A stretch of 38,639 nucleotides of DNA from assembly GCA_900752015.1 (NCBI GenBank), contig CAADTZ010000064.1, positions 1 to 38,639 on the forward strand. Direction: 5' to 3'. Shown piece by piece: positions 8,741-16,499 of this stretch; position 1 is the stretch's first letter; every line of letters starts with the position of its first letter. Both the position numbers and the translations under genes were made by a program. Below the pieces are notes generated by a model. The model did no database searches and was not told the origin of the DNA. It saw only the letters and a list, made by a program, of their open reading frames with translations. The DNA comes from an uncultured Collinsella sp. Lineage in GTDB: Bacteria; Actinomycetota; Coriobacteriia; Coriobacteriales; Coriobacteriaceae.

Positions 8741-9004
8741 ATAACTCGATCCGATAAACTCATCGCCCAACTGTTTAGCTGCCCTTCGACGTATCGTTAT
8801 GCGGATTTTTTAAAAGTCATGGCTTCGTATGGCTTTGAAATGGACAGCAAAGGCAAGACATCCGGATCGCGCGTTCGCTTCTACAGGCCATCGGACGGCA
8901 GGATGTTCGTAATGCACGCACCTCATCCATCTGACGAATTGACAGCGGGAACCATTCGAAACATCGTTCGCTTTCTGCAAGATGTCGGAGGTAGTCATGA
9001 GTAA
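8741..9004 (+). CDS. hicA: HicA family toxin, start codon not canonical
   Basis: The reading frame encodes SDKLIAQLFSCPSTYRYADF, then GF, GKTSGSRVRF and HAPHP: the pattern of the HicA subfamily with GSRVxF and PHP motifs. HicA toxins are small double-stranded-RNA-binding-fold mRNA interferases held inactive by HicB. The frame is closed by TGA at 8732-8734 and contains no ATG, GTG or TTG before the ATG at 8819, which would delete the first helix. The family alignment and GAGGCGGG point to ATA at 8741 as the start, giving 87 residues. That codon is very rare as an initiator, so the gene may be weakly expressed or damaged. It overlaps hicB by eight bases. Confidence 0.72.
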   Translation: MTRSDKLIAQLFSCPSTYRYADFLKVMASYGFEMDSKGKTSGSRVRFYRPSDGRMFVMHAPHPSDELTAGTIRNIVRFLQDVGGSHE

Positions 9005-9326
9005 CGTTTTGGCATACAAGGGTTATTTCGCCCCGGTCGAGTTCGATGCCGAACAGCATGTGCTAACAGGTATGGTCGCCGGCATTAGGGACGCAATCGT
9101 ATTTGAAGGTTCCACGGCCAAAGAAGTGGAGCAATGTTTCCACGACGCCGTCGACGATTACCTTGAATTTTGCGCCGAAAAGGGCAAGGAACCCGAGCGG
9201 GCTTTTAAGGGCTCGTTCAACGTAAGAACGGGTTCCGAGCTTCACAAACAGGCGGCACTGGCAGCGGCAAAGAAGGGTGAGTCACTCAATAAGTTTGTGA
9301 CTGAAGCGATCGCTGCGGCGCTGTGA
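8997..9326 (+). CDS. hicB: HicB family antitoxin
   Basis: A 109-residue protein. The start ATG 8997 has GGAGG five bases upstream and overlaps the end of hicA by eight bases; an in-frame ATG five codons earlier lacks such a site. The N-terminal part (KYKGY-like opening, then VAGIRDAIVFEGSTAKE and FHDAVDDYLEFC) is the partial RNase-H fold of HicB, and the C-terminus (GSFNVRTGSELHKQAALAA, SLNKFVTEAI) is a ribbon-helix-helix or Arc-like DNA-binding domain. HicB neutralises HicA and represses the operon, most likely through the inverted repeat over the -10 box. A hairpin follows the stop. Confidence 0.92.
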   Translation: MSNVLAYKGYFAPVEFDAEQHVLTGMVAGIRDAIVFEGSTAKEVEQCFHDAVDDYLEFCAEKGKEPERAFKGSFNVRTGSELHKQAALAAAKKGESLNKFVTEAIAAAL

Positions 9327-9339
9327 AGCCAACGTCGAG

Positions 9340-9378
9340 TCGAAGCCGCCACAAAGGGTGCCTTTGTGGCGGCTTCGA
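9340..9378 (+). terminator. Hairpin after hicB
   Basis: TCGAAGCCGCCACAAAGG (9340-9357) pairs perfectly with 9361-9378 around GTG. Only CGTTTGCC follows, so the T tract is poor. It abuts copy 1 of the CCTRCC hairpin repeat, and the two together may end transcription. Confidence 0.55.
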
Positions 9379-9380
9379 CG

Positions 9381-9430
9381 TTTGCCCAGATAAAACCTGC
9401 CAAAATAAACCTGTCCCTTTTTGGTAGGTT
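9381..9430. repeat. CCTRCC hairpin repeat, copy 1
   Basis: TTTGCCCAGATAAA is followed by AACCTGCCAAAA (9394-9405) and TTTTGGTAGGTT (9419-9430), a 12-bp stem with one G-T pair, around a loop with CCTGTCCC. The same element occurs at 17311, 19447 and 26893. It sits 17 bases before the cyclo-ligase start. Confidence 0.85.
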
Positions 9431-9447
9431 TGGGAGAGGGAGCCGGG

Positions 9448-10044
9448 ATGGACAAGGCTGAGTTGCGGCGGGCGGTGATTGCCCAGCGCGATGCTCTTGA
9501 TTTGGACTTGCGGGCGGCGAAGTCTGCTGATATCTGTGCGCGGCTTGTTGAGCTGTTGGATCGCTCGGATTCCGCGGCGCCGCGCACCGTTGCCGTCTAC
9601 GCCGCGATGGGTTCCGAGGCAGACCCCGCCGCGTTTGCCGCCACGGCCGCCAAACGTGGCTGGCGCGTGGCCTATCCGTGCATGCTCTCGGCAATTGATG
9701 CCGCAGCTTGTGGCCAGCGCATGTGCATGCGGGCAGTTGCCGCCGACGATGCATCCGCGGCTCCGTTTATCACCCACCCCACGCGGGCCTTCACGGCCAT
9801 GGACATCGGCAGCGACCGCTTCCCTATCGTGCCTGCCGATGTTCTCGACATGATTATCGTGCCGCTCGTGGCCTTCGACCAAACCGGCGCGCGCCTGGGC
9901 TACGGCGGCGGTTGCTACGACCGCTACCTGCCCACGCTTTCGGCCACATGCCAGATCATCGGCATCGCCTTTGACGAACAGCGCGTCGACCGCGTTCCCA
10001 CCGACATCCACGACCTGCCGCTGCCCCACATCGTCAGCGCCTAA
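9448..10044 (+). CDS. 5-formyltetrahydrofolate cyclo-ligase
   Basis: A 198-residue protein of the 5-FCL/MTHFS family, which uses ATP to convert 5-formyl- to 5,10-methenyl-tetrahydrofolate and so recycles folate carriers. The N-terminus has the basic helix ELRRAVIAQRDAL, the middle YAAMGSEADP, and residues 150-160 the ATP-binding signature LGYGGGCYDRY. Length is normal. ATG 9448 has GGGAG shortly upstream; the frame is open earlier only through the repeat. The gene converges on metA with 23 bases between stops. Bacterial gene names vary (ygfA, fau), so none is given. Confidence 0.92.
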   Translation: MDKAELRRAVIAQRDALDLDLRAAKSADICARLVELLDRSDSAAPRTVAVYAAMGSEADPAAFAATAAKRGWRVAYPCMLSAIDAAACGQRMCMRAVAADDASAAPFITHPTRAFTAMDIGSDRFPIVPADVLDMIIVPLVAFDQTGARLGYGGGCYDRYLPTLSATCQIIGIAFDEQRVDRVPTDIHDLPLPHIVSA

Positions 10045-10067
10045 CGGCTGGCGCACCTCCCGACGGC

Positions 10068-10994
10068 CTAGTGCTCCTCGCCGGCGCGGGCCAGGTCGTA
10101 GGGCGTGGTCTGGTAGACGTAGTAGTTGAGCCAGTTGGTGTAGAGCAACTGAGCCTGGCTGCGCCAGACGTTGCGCGGCTCGGCCGTGGGGTCGTCATTC
10201 GGGAAGTAATGCGCCGGAACCTGGGGGTTGAGCCCGCGCTTCACGTCGCGCTCGTACTCCAGGCGCAACGTGTCGGTATCGTACTCGGGATGGCCAAAGA
10301 CAAAGAAGCGACGGCTGTCGGTCGACTTGACGATGTACAGGCCAACCTCGTCAGACACGGCCACAACCTCAAGCTGCGGCTCGGCCTCCACGTCCTCGCG
10401 GCGCACATCGGTGTTGCGCGAATGCACGGCATAGAAACGGTCGTCAAAGCCGCGAACCAGCGGGCTTTGCGGCTTCACCAGATAATGCTCAAATACGCCA
10501 CTCGCCTTTGCCGGTAGGTCGTACTTCTGGATACCGTAATGATGGTATAGACCGGCCTGCGCACCCCAACAAATGTGCAGCGTGGAGTGCACGTGCGTGG
10601 TGGACCAATCCATGATCTGGCAGAGCTCGGGCCAGTAGTCGACCTCCTCGAACGGCATCTGCTCCACCGGCGCGCCCGTGATGATCAGGCCGTCGTAGTG
10701 GATGTCGCGGATGTCGTCGAACGTGCGATAGAACGTCTCCAGGTGGCCGGCGCTCACGTGCGTGGCCTCGTGCGTTTTCGTGCGCAGCAGGTCCACCTCC
10801 ACCTGCAGCGGCGTGTTGGAGAGCTTGCGCATGATCTGCGTCTCGGTAGCGATCTTGGTGGGCATGAGGTTGAGGATGAGCACGCGCAGCGGACGGATGT
10901 CCTGGTGCAGCGCGCGGTACTCGGTCATGACAAAGATGTTCTCGCTCTCGAGCTGCGCGGCGGCAGGGAGGGCGTCGGGAATGCGAATGGGCAT
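10068..10994 (-). CDS. metA: Homoserine O-acyltransferase MetA, predicted to use acetyl-CoA
   Basis: A 308-residue protein with the full MetA pattern: [11 protein letters not shown] start, nucleophile C142 in [11 protein letters not shown], and H235 and E237 in FGHPEYD. It activates homoserine for methionine synthesis. Residue 111 is glutamate ([17 protein letters not shown]); in this family Glu111 goes with acetyl-CoA and Gly111 with succinyl-CoA, so homoserine O-acetyltransferase activity is expected (sometimes named metAA). AAGGAG is placed well before the ATG. I looked for a SAM riboswitch or S-box in the upstream 100 bases and saw none. It appears to be a single-gene unit. Confidence 0.95.
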   Translation of the reverse strand: MPIRIPDALPAAAQLESENIFVMTEYRALHQDIRPLRVLILNLMPTKIATETQIMRKLSNTPLQVEVDLLRTKTHEATHVSAGHLETFYRTFDDIRDIHYDGLIITGAPVEQMPFEEVDYWPELCQIMDWSTTHVHSTLHICWGAQAGLYHHYGIQKYDLPAKASGVFEHYLVKPQSPLVRGFDDRFYAVHSRNTDVRREDVEAEPQLEVVAVSDEVGLYIVKSTDSRRFFVFGHPEYDTDTLRLEYERDVKRGLNPQVPAHYFPNDDPTAEPRNVWRSQAQLLYTNWLNYYVYQTTPYDLARAGEEH

Positions 10995-11204
10995 GGATGC
11001 TCCTTACGAGTCAGTTGCAGCTATGGTACAACGAGCGGCCCCGTCCGCGCGAGCACATCGCCCACCGATACCGTCAGCGGCCCAAATCGCTCCAAAAGTA
11101 GAGATTAAGGCATGCCCAAAAATCTATGGCGCTTTAGCCTAGCAAAGTGGCAACAGGACGCTACAATGGTTCGACGCGAAAAACTCGGCCGAAAGGATAC
11201 ATAT

Positions 11205-12182
11205 ATGTACCAGACGCGTAAGATCGGTGTGGTCGGCCAGGGCCACGTAGGAGCACATGTCGCCAACAGCCTGCTCATGCAGGGCATTGCCGATGAGCTG
11301 TACCTGTGCGATATCAACGAGGCCAAGGTGACGTCCGAGGTCCAGGACCTGCGCGACTCCCTTTCGTTTGTCCCGTACAATACCAAGATCGTCAACTGCT
11401 ACGACCACTACGAGGAGCTTGCCTGCTGCGACGTCATCGTCAACGCCGCCGGCAAGGTCGCGCTGGCCGCCGGCAACCGCGACGGCGAGCTGTTCTTTAC
11501 CACCGACGCCGCCCGCACCTTTGCCAAGCGCATCGTCGACGCCGGCTTTGACGGCATCTTCGTGAGCATCTCCAACCCCTGCGACGTCGTGTGCACCGAG
11601 CTGTGGCATCTGACCGGCTACGATCCCAAGAAGATTATCGGCTCGGGCTGCGGCCTGGACTCTGCCCGCCTGCGCACCGAGATCTCCAAGAAGGTCGGCG
11701 TGAGCCCCAAGTCCATCGACGCCTACATGATCGGCGAGCACGGCTTTAGCCAGCTTGCCGCCTTTAAGGCCGCAACCATCGCCGGCAAGAGCCTCAACGA
11801 ACTTCAAGCCGAGAACCCCGATAAGTATGCCTTCGACCACATGGAGATCGAGGAGCTCGCGCGCAAGGGCGGCTATGTAACCTACCAGGGCAAGCAGTGC
11901 ACCGAGTACGCCGTCGCCAACTCCGCCGCGCGCGTCTGCGCCGCCGTGCTGCACAACGAGCACGCCGTGCTTTCCGCCTCCACGCTCATGACCGGCCAGT
12001 ATGGCGAGGAGGGCATCTTCACCTCCCTGCCGTGCGTGATCGGTGCCGAGGGCGTCGAGGAGGTCTACACACTCGACCTTTCCGAGCACGAGCTCGAAGG
12101 CTTCCACAAGAGCTGCCAGCACATCCGCGACAACATCGCCCAACTCGACTGGTGGGATGCCGAGGCCTACGACGCCAAGTAA
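11205..12182 (+). CDS. L-2-hydroxyacid (lactate or hydroxyisocaproate) dehydrogenase
   Basis: A 325-residue NAD-dependent LDH/MDH-family enzyme. The Rossmann motif GQGHVG is at 11-16 with D36 for NAD selectivity, LDSARLR at 151-157 gives the D152/R155 pair, and the catalytic H179 lies in GEHGFSQ. The active-site loop after the NAA (AGKVALAAGNRDGELF, 82-97) is unlike the usual LDH or MDH loop and closer to L-2-hydroxyisocaproate dehydrogenases, so the substrate may be a larger 2-oxoacid. Start ATG 11205 has AAGGA eight bases upstream; TACAAT at 11162 could be the -10. A strong terminator follows. Confidence 0.88.
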   Translation: MYQTRKIGVVGQGHVGAHVANSLLMQGIADELYLCDINEAKVTSEVQDLRDSLSFVPYNTKIVNCYDHYEELACCDVIVNAAGKVALAAGNRDGELFFTTDAARTFAKRIVDAGFDGIFVSISNPCDVVCTELWHLTGYDPKKIIGSGCGLDSARLRTEISKKVGVSPKSIDAYMIGEHGFSQLAAFKAATIAGKSLNELQAENPDKYAFDHMEIEELARKGGYVTYQGKQCTEYAVANSAARVCAAVLHNEHAVLSASTLMTGQYGEEGIFTSLPCVIGAEGVEEVYTLDLSEHELEGFHKSCQHIRDNIAQLDWWDAEAYDAK

Positions 12183-12222
12183 GCCGCTGGCTCCGCAACC
12201 TTACCAATCTATGCGCGATACC

Positions 12223-12264
12223 AAGCGGGCCGCGCCGGAAATCCCCGGCGCGGCCCGCTTTTTT
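12223..12264 (+). terminator. Rho-independent terminator of the hydroxyacid dehydrogenase gene
   Basis: AAGCGGGCCGCGCCGG (12223-12238) pairs with 12245-12260 and is followed by a run of T. This is the strongest plus-strand terminator in the first half of the window. Confidence 0.93.
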
Positions 12265-12313
12265 GACTCACACGACACGCTTGCGAATCGAAGGTGAATG
12301 CTTTCCCCGTTAC

Positions 12314-13282
12314 CTAGTACTGCTCGATGCCCATGTAGCGACGAACCTCGGGGCTGTGGTCGAAGACCTTGCCGCGCGCGGCGCGCAGCTCGCAGCTCAT
12401 CGCGTAGAAGAAGATCGGCTCCAGGAACGAACGAACGCTGGCAGGCACCTCGCCCACGCCGTACTCGAGCGCGTCGAGCACCATGACCGTATCGGTGTGC
12501 GTGTTGAGGAACGCAAGAGCGCGCTCCTCCATGGGGCGGCACTCGCCGGCGCCAAGCTGCACAAAGTAGAACACGCCGAGCTCGGTGGCTTCGAACGGGC
12601 CGTGGAAGTACTCGCCGGAGTGGATGTAGCAGCAGTGCTGCCACTGCATCTCCATGAGCGAGCAGATGGCCATGGCGTAGGTCTGGCTAAAGTTGGGACC
12701 GGAACCCAGGATATAGAAGAACTTGTGCTGCTGGCAGAGCTCGGCAAAGCGATCGCCCAGCTCGGCGTTGACCTTCTCGCGGGCGGCGGGCAGCAGCGCA
12801 TCCATCTGCTTGAGGCCCTCGTACATGTCAGCGAGTGCCTCGTAGCCTTCCTGCTGGTCGAGCAGCTCGGCGGCGATCAGAGCGCCGATACCCTGAGGCA
12901 CCTCGGCCTGCGGCACGCCCTCGCCCCAGGGGTAGACCCAGGTGGTCCACTTGCCGTTATCGATCTTGGAGCCCTCGCAGTCGGTGAGAGCAACGACCTC
13001 GGCGCCAGCGGCCAGCGCCATCTCGCAACCGTCGACGACCTCCTGCGTGTTGCCACTGTGGCTGCAGGCAATAACGAGCGACTTCGGCCCTAGGCTCTTG
13101 GGGGCCATCAGGCAAAACTCGCGTGCCGTGTAGACCGTCGAGGTAAACGTGGTGGCCTCGCGCTTGAGCAGCTCGTTGGCCGGCATCAGGTCAATCATCG
13201 AACCGCCACAAGCAATCCAAAAGACATTCTCAATCTTACCCTTGCGCTCGATGATTTCCTGAACCAGATCATGTGCGTTCAT
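12314..13282 (-). CDS. SIS-domain protein, FrlB/GfrF-like sugar deglycase, paralogue 1
   Basis: A 322-residue protein with two SIS domains. The first has the sugar-phosphate loop SHSGNT (74-79). E211 in MEMQW and H227 in GEYFHGPFE are 16 residues apart, the spacing of the catalytic Glu and His of the FraB/FrlB/GfrF deglycases. The C-terminus RRYMGIEQY resembles the family ending. Such enzymes cleave 6-phospho-Amadori compounds, for example fructoselysine 6-phosphate to glucose 6-phosphate and lysine. The substrate here is unknown. AAGGAGG precedes the ATG. It follows a GntR gene on the same strand; a 144-base gap with repeated ATAGRACA motifs suggests a promoter controlled by that regulator. 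Confidence 0.85.
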   Translation of the reverse strand: MNAHDLVQEIIERKGKIENVFWIACGGSMIDLMPANELLKREATTFTSTVYTAREFCLMAPKSLGPKSLVIACSHSGNTQEVVDGCEMALAAGAEVVALTDCEGSKIDNGKWTTWVYPWGEGVPQAEVPQGIGALIAAELLDQQEGYEALADMYEGLKQMDALLPAAREKVNAELGDRFAELCQQHKFFYILGSGPNFSQTYAMAICSLMEMQWQHCCYIHSGEYFHGPFEATELGVFYFVQLGAGECRPMEERALAFLNTHTDTVMVLDALEYGVGEVPASVRSFLEPIFFYAMSCELRAARGKVFDHSPEVRRYMGIEQY

Positions 13283-13335
13283 CCTGATGTTCCTCCTTGT
13301 GGGGCGGCTTTGAGCGACGGCGGCTCGTACCTGCT

Positions 13336-13417
13336 ATCGTCCTATGTTGTCCTATTTATAACACGTGTAACAAAGCCCGTGAAGTCATCTCGGCAAATTT
13401 GTTCTATATTGTTCTAT
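13336..13417 (-). promoter_or_regulatory. Two tandem pairs of a 10-bp motif before SIS paralogue 1
   Basis: On the minus strand, ATAGAACAAT and ATAGAACAAA abut at 13417-13398, and ATAGGACGAT and ATAGGACAAC abut at 13336-13355. A 10-bp period means one helical turn, so a protein would contact one face. The nearest regulator is the GntR gene that ends ten bases away. A related pair lies at the hicAB promoter. Confidence 0.6.
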
Positions 13418-13426
13418 CTATAGACG

Positions 13427-14182
13427 TTAGATGTCGAACACATAGCGCGAGCCCACGATCTTTTGGCGTCCGAGCAGCAAGGGCCGCTCGTCCGCATCGG
13501 TAAAGTACGCCTCCATATAGAAGAGTGGCTCACCGACCGGGATCTCGAGCAGTGGCGCGACTTGAGCGTCGGCAAGCGCAATCTCCACGGTACAAGGGTC
13601 GGATTTGAGCGGCGCGCGGCCCGAATGCTCGGCAACGAGCGCAAAGATTGAGTTATCGGTGAGGTCCTCGTCGGCAAGCGTCTGCAGATAGGGATGGTCA
13701 GCCAGCACAAAGGCGTTGTTCTCGAGCATGACGGGCACGCCGTCTGCCGTGCGCACACGCTCGACCACGATGAGCTCGCAGCCGGGTTCCACCCCAAAAA
13801 ACGCCGCGTCCTCGCGCGTCGCCGCAACCACCGTGCGCGACACCAGGCGTGCTCCGGCCACCATGTCGTTGGCAGCGCAACCCTCGGAAAAGCTCTGAAC
13901 GTCACCCTTCTGGACAATCTTGCGCTTGAGCTTGGGCGCGCACACGAACGTGCCCCTCCCCTGCTGGCGGTTGAGATACCCCGCGCGCGACAGCTCCTCG
14001 ATGGCGCGGCGCACGGTGATGCGTCCCACGCCGTAGTACTTCGCGAGCTCCATCTCGGAAGGAATGCGCGAGCCGGATGCGTACACGCCACGCGCGATCT
14101 CGCCCTTTAGGTCGTCCATAACCTGCTGGTACAGCGGCACAGCGGACACCTCAGTGCGCTCGGTTTTATCATCGGATGCCAT
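13427..14182 (-). CDS. GntR/HutC-family regulator with UTRA domain, regulator 1
   Basis: A 251-residue protein. Residues about 15-80 form the GntR winged helix (PLYQQVMDDLKGEI, SRIPSEMELAKYYGVGR, ITVRRAIEELSRAGYL, GRGTF), and about 100-248 the UTRA effector domain, which normally binds a phosphorylated sugar or amine. GGAGC precedes the ATG. The start lies only two bases beyond the recQ stop, so it should be cotranscribed with recQ, an unusual partner for a sugar regulator. The natural target is the SIS gene 144 bases downstream. It shares the ending VGSRYV with regulator 2, which points to a recent common origin. Confidence 0.92.
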   Translation of the reverse strand: MASDDKTERTEVSAVPLYQQVMDDLKGEIARGVYASGSRIPSEMELAKYYGVGRITVRRAIEELSRAGYLNRQQGRGTFVCAPKLKRKIVQKGDVQSFSEGCAANDMVAGARLVSRTVVAATREDAAFFGVEPGCELIVVERVRTADGVPVMLENNAFVLADHPYLQTLADEDLTDNSIFALVAEHSGRAPLKSDPCTVEIALADAQVAPLLEIPVGEPLFYMEAYFTDADERPLLLGRQKIVGSRYVFDI

Positions 14183-14184
14183 CG

Positions 14185-16167
14185 TTATGCTCCATTCCGT
14201 GCATGCTCGGACTCAAACTCTTCAATCGCCGCCATAAACTGCTCGCCAAAGGCGTCGGCCTTTTTCTCGCCGATGCCGTTGACCTGGATAAGCTCGTCGC
14301 GCGTCTGTGGGCGTAGGCGGCACAGGCCGCGCAGGGCCTTGTCGGAAAAGACCATGTACGGCGCCATCTCCAGCTCCGTCGAGATCTCCTTGCGCAGGGC
14401 ACGCAGGCGCTCGAACAGTTCGGCATCGTCACCCACGCGCTGACGCTGATCCAGCTCGGCCTCCTCGCGCAGCAGATCGACGGCGCGGCGGGCGCGGGCC
14501 GAGGCCTTGCGCTTGGACGCGCGACGCTTAACGGTAAAGGCGAACGCCTCGTCCTCGACCTCGCCGGCACGCGGGCCCAGCCCCACGACCGGGTACTGCC
14601 CCTGCGAGGTGGCCAAATAACCGCGACCACACAGCTGCCCGATGATGTCCTTGATGCGCCCGACCGATTCGCTCGACAGCTCACCATAGCCGCGGTCCTC
14701 GTCCAGATGCATCTGGCGAATGCGCTCGGTGTTGCCGCCGTGGAGCACATCGGCGATCAGCGACTTGCCAAAGCGCATGGGACGCGTGGCCACATAGCGC
14801 ACAGCGGCGCGGGCCATATCGGTGACGTCCTCGACCTCGAACTGCGTGAGGCAGTTGCTACAGTTGCCGCAGCCCTCGGCGTCGTCCGTGGCGGTGCTGC
14901 CCGCACCGGCCGCGGCAGCATGCTCGGCTGCGGTCTCGTCGCCAAAGTAGCGCAGCATGTATTCGCGCAGGCAGCCGGTGGTATTGCAGTAGCCCTCCAT
15001 CTGGCTGAGCAGACGATATCGGTTCTGGAGCGCCCACGCGCGCTGCTCGTCGTCGAGTGCCTCGTCGACCGCATCGCCGCGGTCGATCAAAAAGCGGCGC
15101 ATACGAAAATCGTTACCGTTCCACAGCAAGTGACAGCTGGCCGGATCGCCATCGCGGCCGGCGCGGCCCGCCTCTTGGTAGTATGCCTCGATGCTCTCGG
15201 GCACGTTGTTGTGGATCACGTAGCGCACGCTGGGCTTGTCGATGCCCATGCCAAAGGCGTTGGTGGCAACCATCACCTGGATATCGTCGTCGATAAAGGC
15301 GCGCTGGCTTTGGCGGCGGGCGTCGTTGCCCATGCCGGCATGGTAGCGACCAACGCGAATGCCGCTGGGGCCCAGCGCCTCGGCAAGCTCGCCCGCCAGC
15401 GCATCGACCGTCTTGCGGGTCGAGCAATACACGATGCCGCTCTCGCCCGAATGCGCGATCACGTAGTCGCGCACCCAGGCAGTCTTGGCCTTGTCGCCCA
15501 TCTCCTCGCAACCAAAGTAGAGGTTCTTGCGATCGAAGCCCGTCACCACCGTCGCAGGATTTTGCAGGCCGAGCATCTGCTGAATGTCCGCACGCACGCG
15601 CTCGGTCGCCGTAGCGGTAAAGGCCGCCACGATAGGGCGCTGCGGCAGGGAATCGATGAACTCGCGAATCTGCAGGTAGGCGGGGCGGAAATCCTGGCCC
15701 CACTGGCTCACACAGTGGGCCTCGTCAATGGCCACGAGCGGCACGCCAATGCCGCCGTCCGCCGCGGCCTCCTGCGCAAAAGCCAAAAAGCGCGGCTCGA
15801 GCAGGCGCTCGGGCGCCACGTACATAAGCTGGTAGCGGCCCTCGCGCGCCCGCTTGAGCACGGTGTTTTGCTGGGCCAGGGTAAGGCTGGAGTTGAGATA
15901 GCTAGGTCGCGCACCCGCCGCGAGCAATGCACGAGTCTGGTCCTCCATAAGCGACAGCAGCGGACTCACCACAAAGGTGATGCCGGGCAGCATGAGCGCG
16001 GGCACCTGGTAGCAAATGGACTTGCCGGCACCCGTGGGCATAACACCCAGCGCATCGCGGCCGGCAAGAATCGCATCCACCATGCGGTCCTGCCCCGGGC
16101 GAAACGAGGTGTAGCCAAAATAGGCGCCGAGCGTGTCGAGCGCCATCTGCTGCATGCTATCGGTCAT
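14185..16167 (-). CDS. recQ: ATP-dependent DNA helicase RecQ
   Basis: A 660-residue protein with the standard RecQ order: N-terminal FGYTSFRPGQ, Walker A TGAGKS (about 43-48), DEAH box IDEAHC (about 146), helicase motifs to QEAGRAGRDG, the zinc site built from CNTTGC (about 394-399) and CGNCSNC (about 433-439), the winged-helix RQC region, and a C-terminal HRDC domain (about 575-640) for DNA binding. It unwinds 3'-to-5' in recombination and fork repair. It ends two bases before the GntR regulator gene. Its own leader contains structured repeat copy A. Confidence 0.96.
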   Translation of the reverse strand: MTDSMQQMALDTLGAYFGYTSFRPGQDRMVDAILAGRDALGVMPTGAGKSICYQVPALMLPGITFVVSPLLSLMEDQTRALLAAGARPSYLNSSLTLAQQNTVLKRAREGRYQLMYVAPERLLEPRFLAFAQEAAADGGIGVPLVAIDEAHCVSQWGQDFRPAYLQIREFIDSLPQRPIVAAFTATATERVRADIQQMLGLQNPATVVTGFDRKNLYFGCEEMGDKAKTAWVRDYVIAHSGESGIVYCSTRKTVDALAGELAEALGPSGIRVGRYHAGMGNDARRQSQRAFIDDDIQVMVATNAFGMGIDKPSVRYVIHNNVPESIEAYYQEAGRAGRDGDPASCHLLWNGNDFRMRRFLIDRGDAVDEALDDEQRAWALQNRYRLLSQMEGYCNTTGCLREYMLRYFGDETAAEHAAAAGAGSTATDDAEGCGNCSNCLTQFEVEDVTDMARAAVRYVATRPMRFGKSLIADVLHGGNTERIRQMHLDEDRGYGELSSESVGRIKDIIGQLCGRGYLATSQGQYPVVGLGPRAGEVEDEAFAFTVKRRASKRKASARARRAVDLLREEAELDQRQRVGDDAELFERLRALRKEISTELEMAPYMVFSDKALRGLCRLRPQTRDELIQVNGIGEKKADAFGEQFMAAIEEFESEHARNGA

Positions 16168-16241
16168 GGTTTCCTAACGTCCAAGTCATCTGCCGCCGAT
16201 TATACGCCGCCACGCGGACAGCAGCACACGGCCGCCGCCCA

Positions 16242-16491
16242 GACTAGTCGTTTAAGAACGCCCCCAACGGCTAAGGAGTGTCCCCAGGTGCCGGCAGAAA
16301 AGGAACGTCCCCAAGTGCCGGCCCGGCAACGCCGATGTTTTGGCGCGGACAGCGAAAGCCCGCCAGAGCGAGCAAGGTGCCTTGAAACGAGGCGGCATTG
16401 ACCTTCTGGTCATGCCGCCGAAGTTGAAAGGCAGATTGCCGCTCTGGCGGGCTTGCAGCGTCGAGCCGTTGCGCGGTTTGGAAAACCGCGC
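16242..16491. repeat. Structured repeat element, copy A
   Basis: The element begins at GACTAGTC (16242-16249) and ends with the hairpin GCGCGGTTT (16471-16479)/AAACCGCGC (16483-16491). Between lies a long stem, GCCCGCCAGAGCG (16358-16370) with 16440-16452, that encloses the stems GGCGGCAT/ATGCCGCC and GACC/GGTC. The loop sequences TGAAACGA, TGACCTTCTGGTC, GAAGTTGAA, CAGATTG and GCAGCGTCGAGCCGTT recur in copy B while the stems differ and still pair. It starts nine bases after the stop of GntR regulator 2 on the minus strand and occupies most of the recQ leader, a 332-base gap without genes. Confidence 0.85.
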
Positions 16492-16499
16492 AACTAGAG

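Noticed and set aside
10995..11110. SAM riboswitch before metA
   Set aside because: I looked for the conserved SAM-I core and a terminator/antiterminator pair upstream of metA and saw neither.
11897..13093. Open frame of 398 codons on the plus strand over the LDH and SIS genes
   Set aside because: It crosses the dehydrogenase end, its terminator and an antisense gene, so it cannot be one real gene.
14707..16401. Open frame of 564 codons on the plus strand across recQ
   Set aside because: A shadow frame with no domains that also runs through structured repeat A; the recQ frame is certain.
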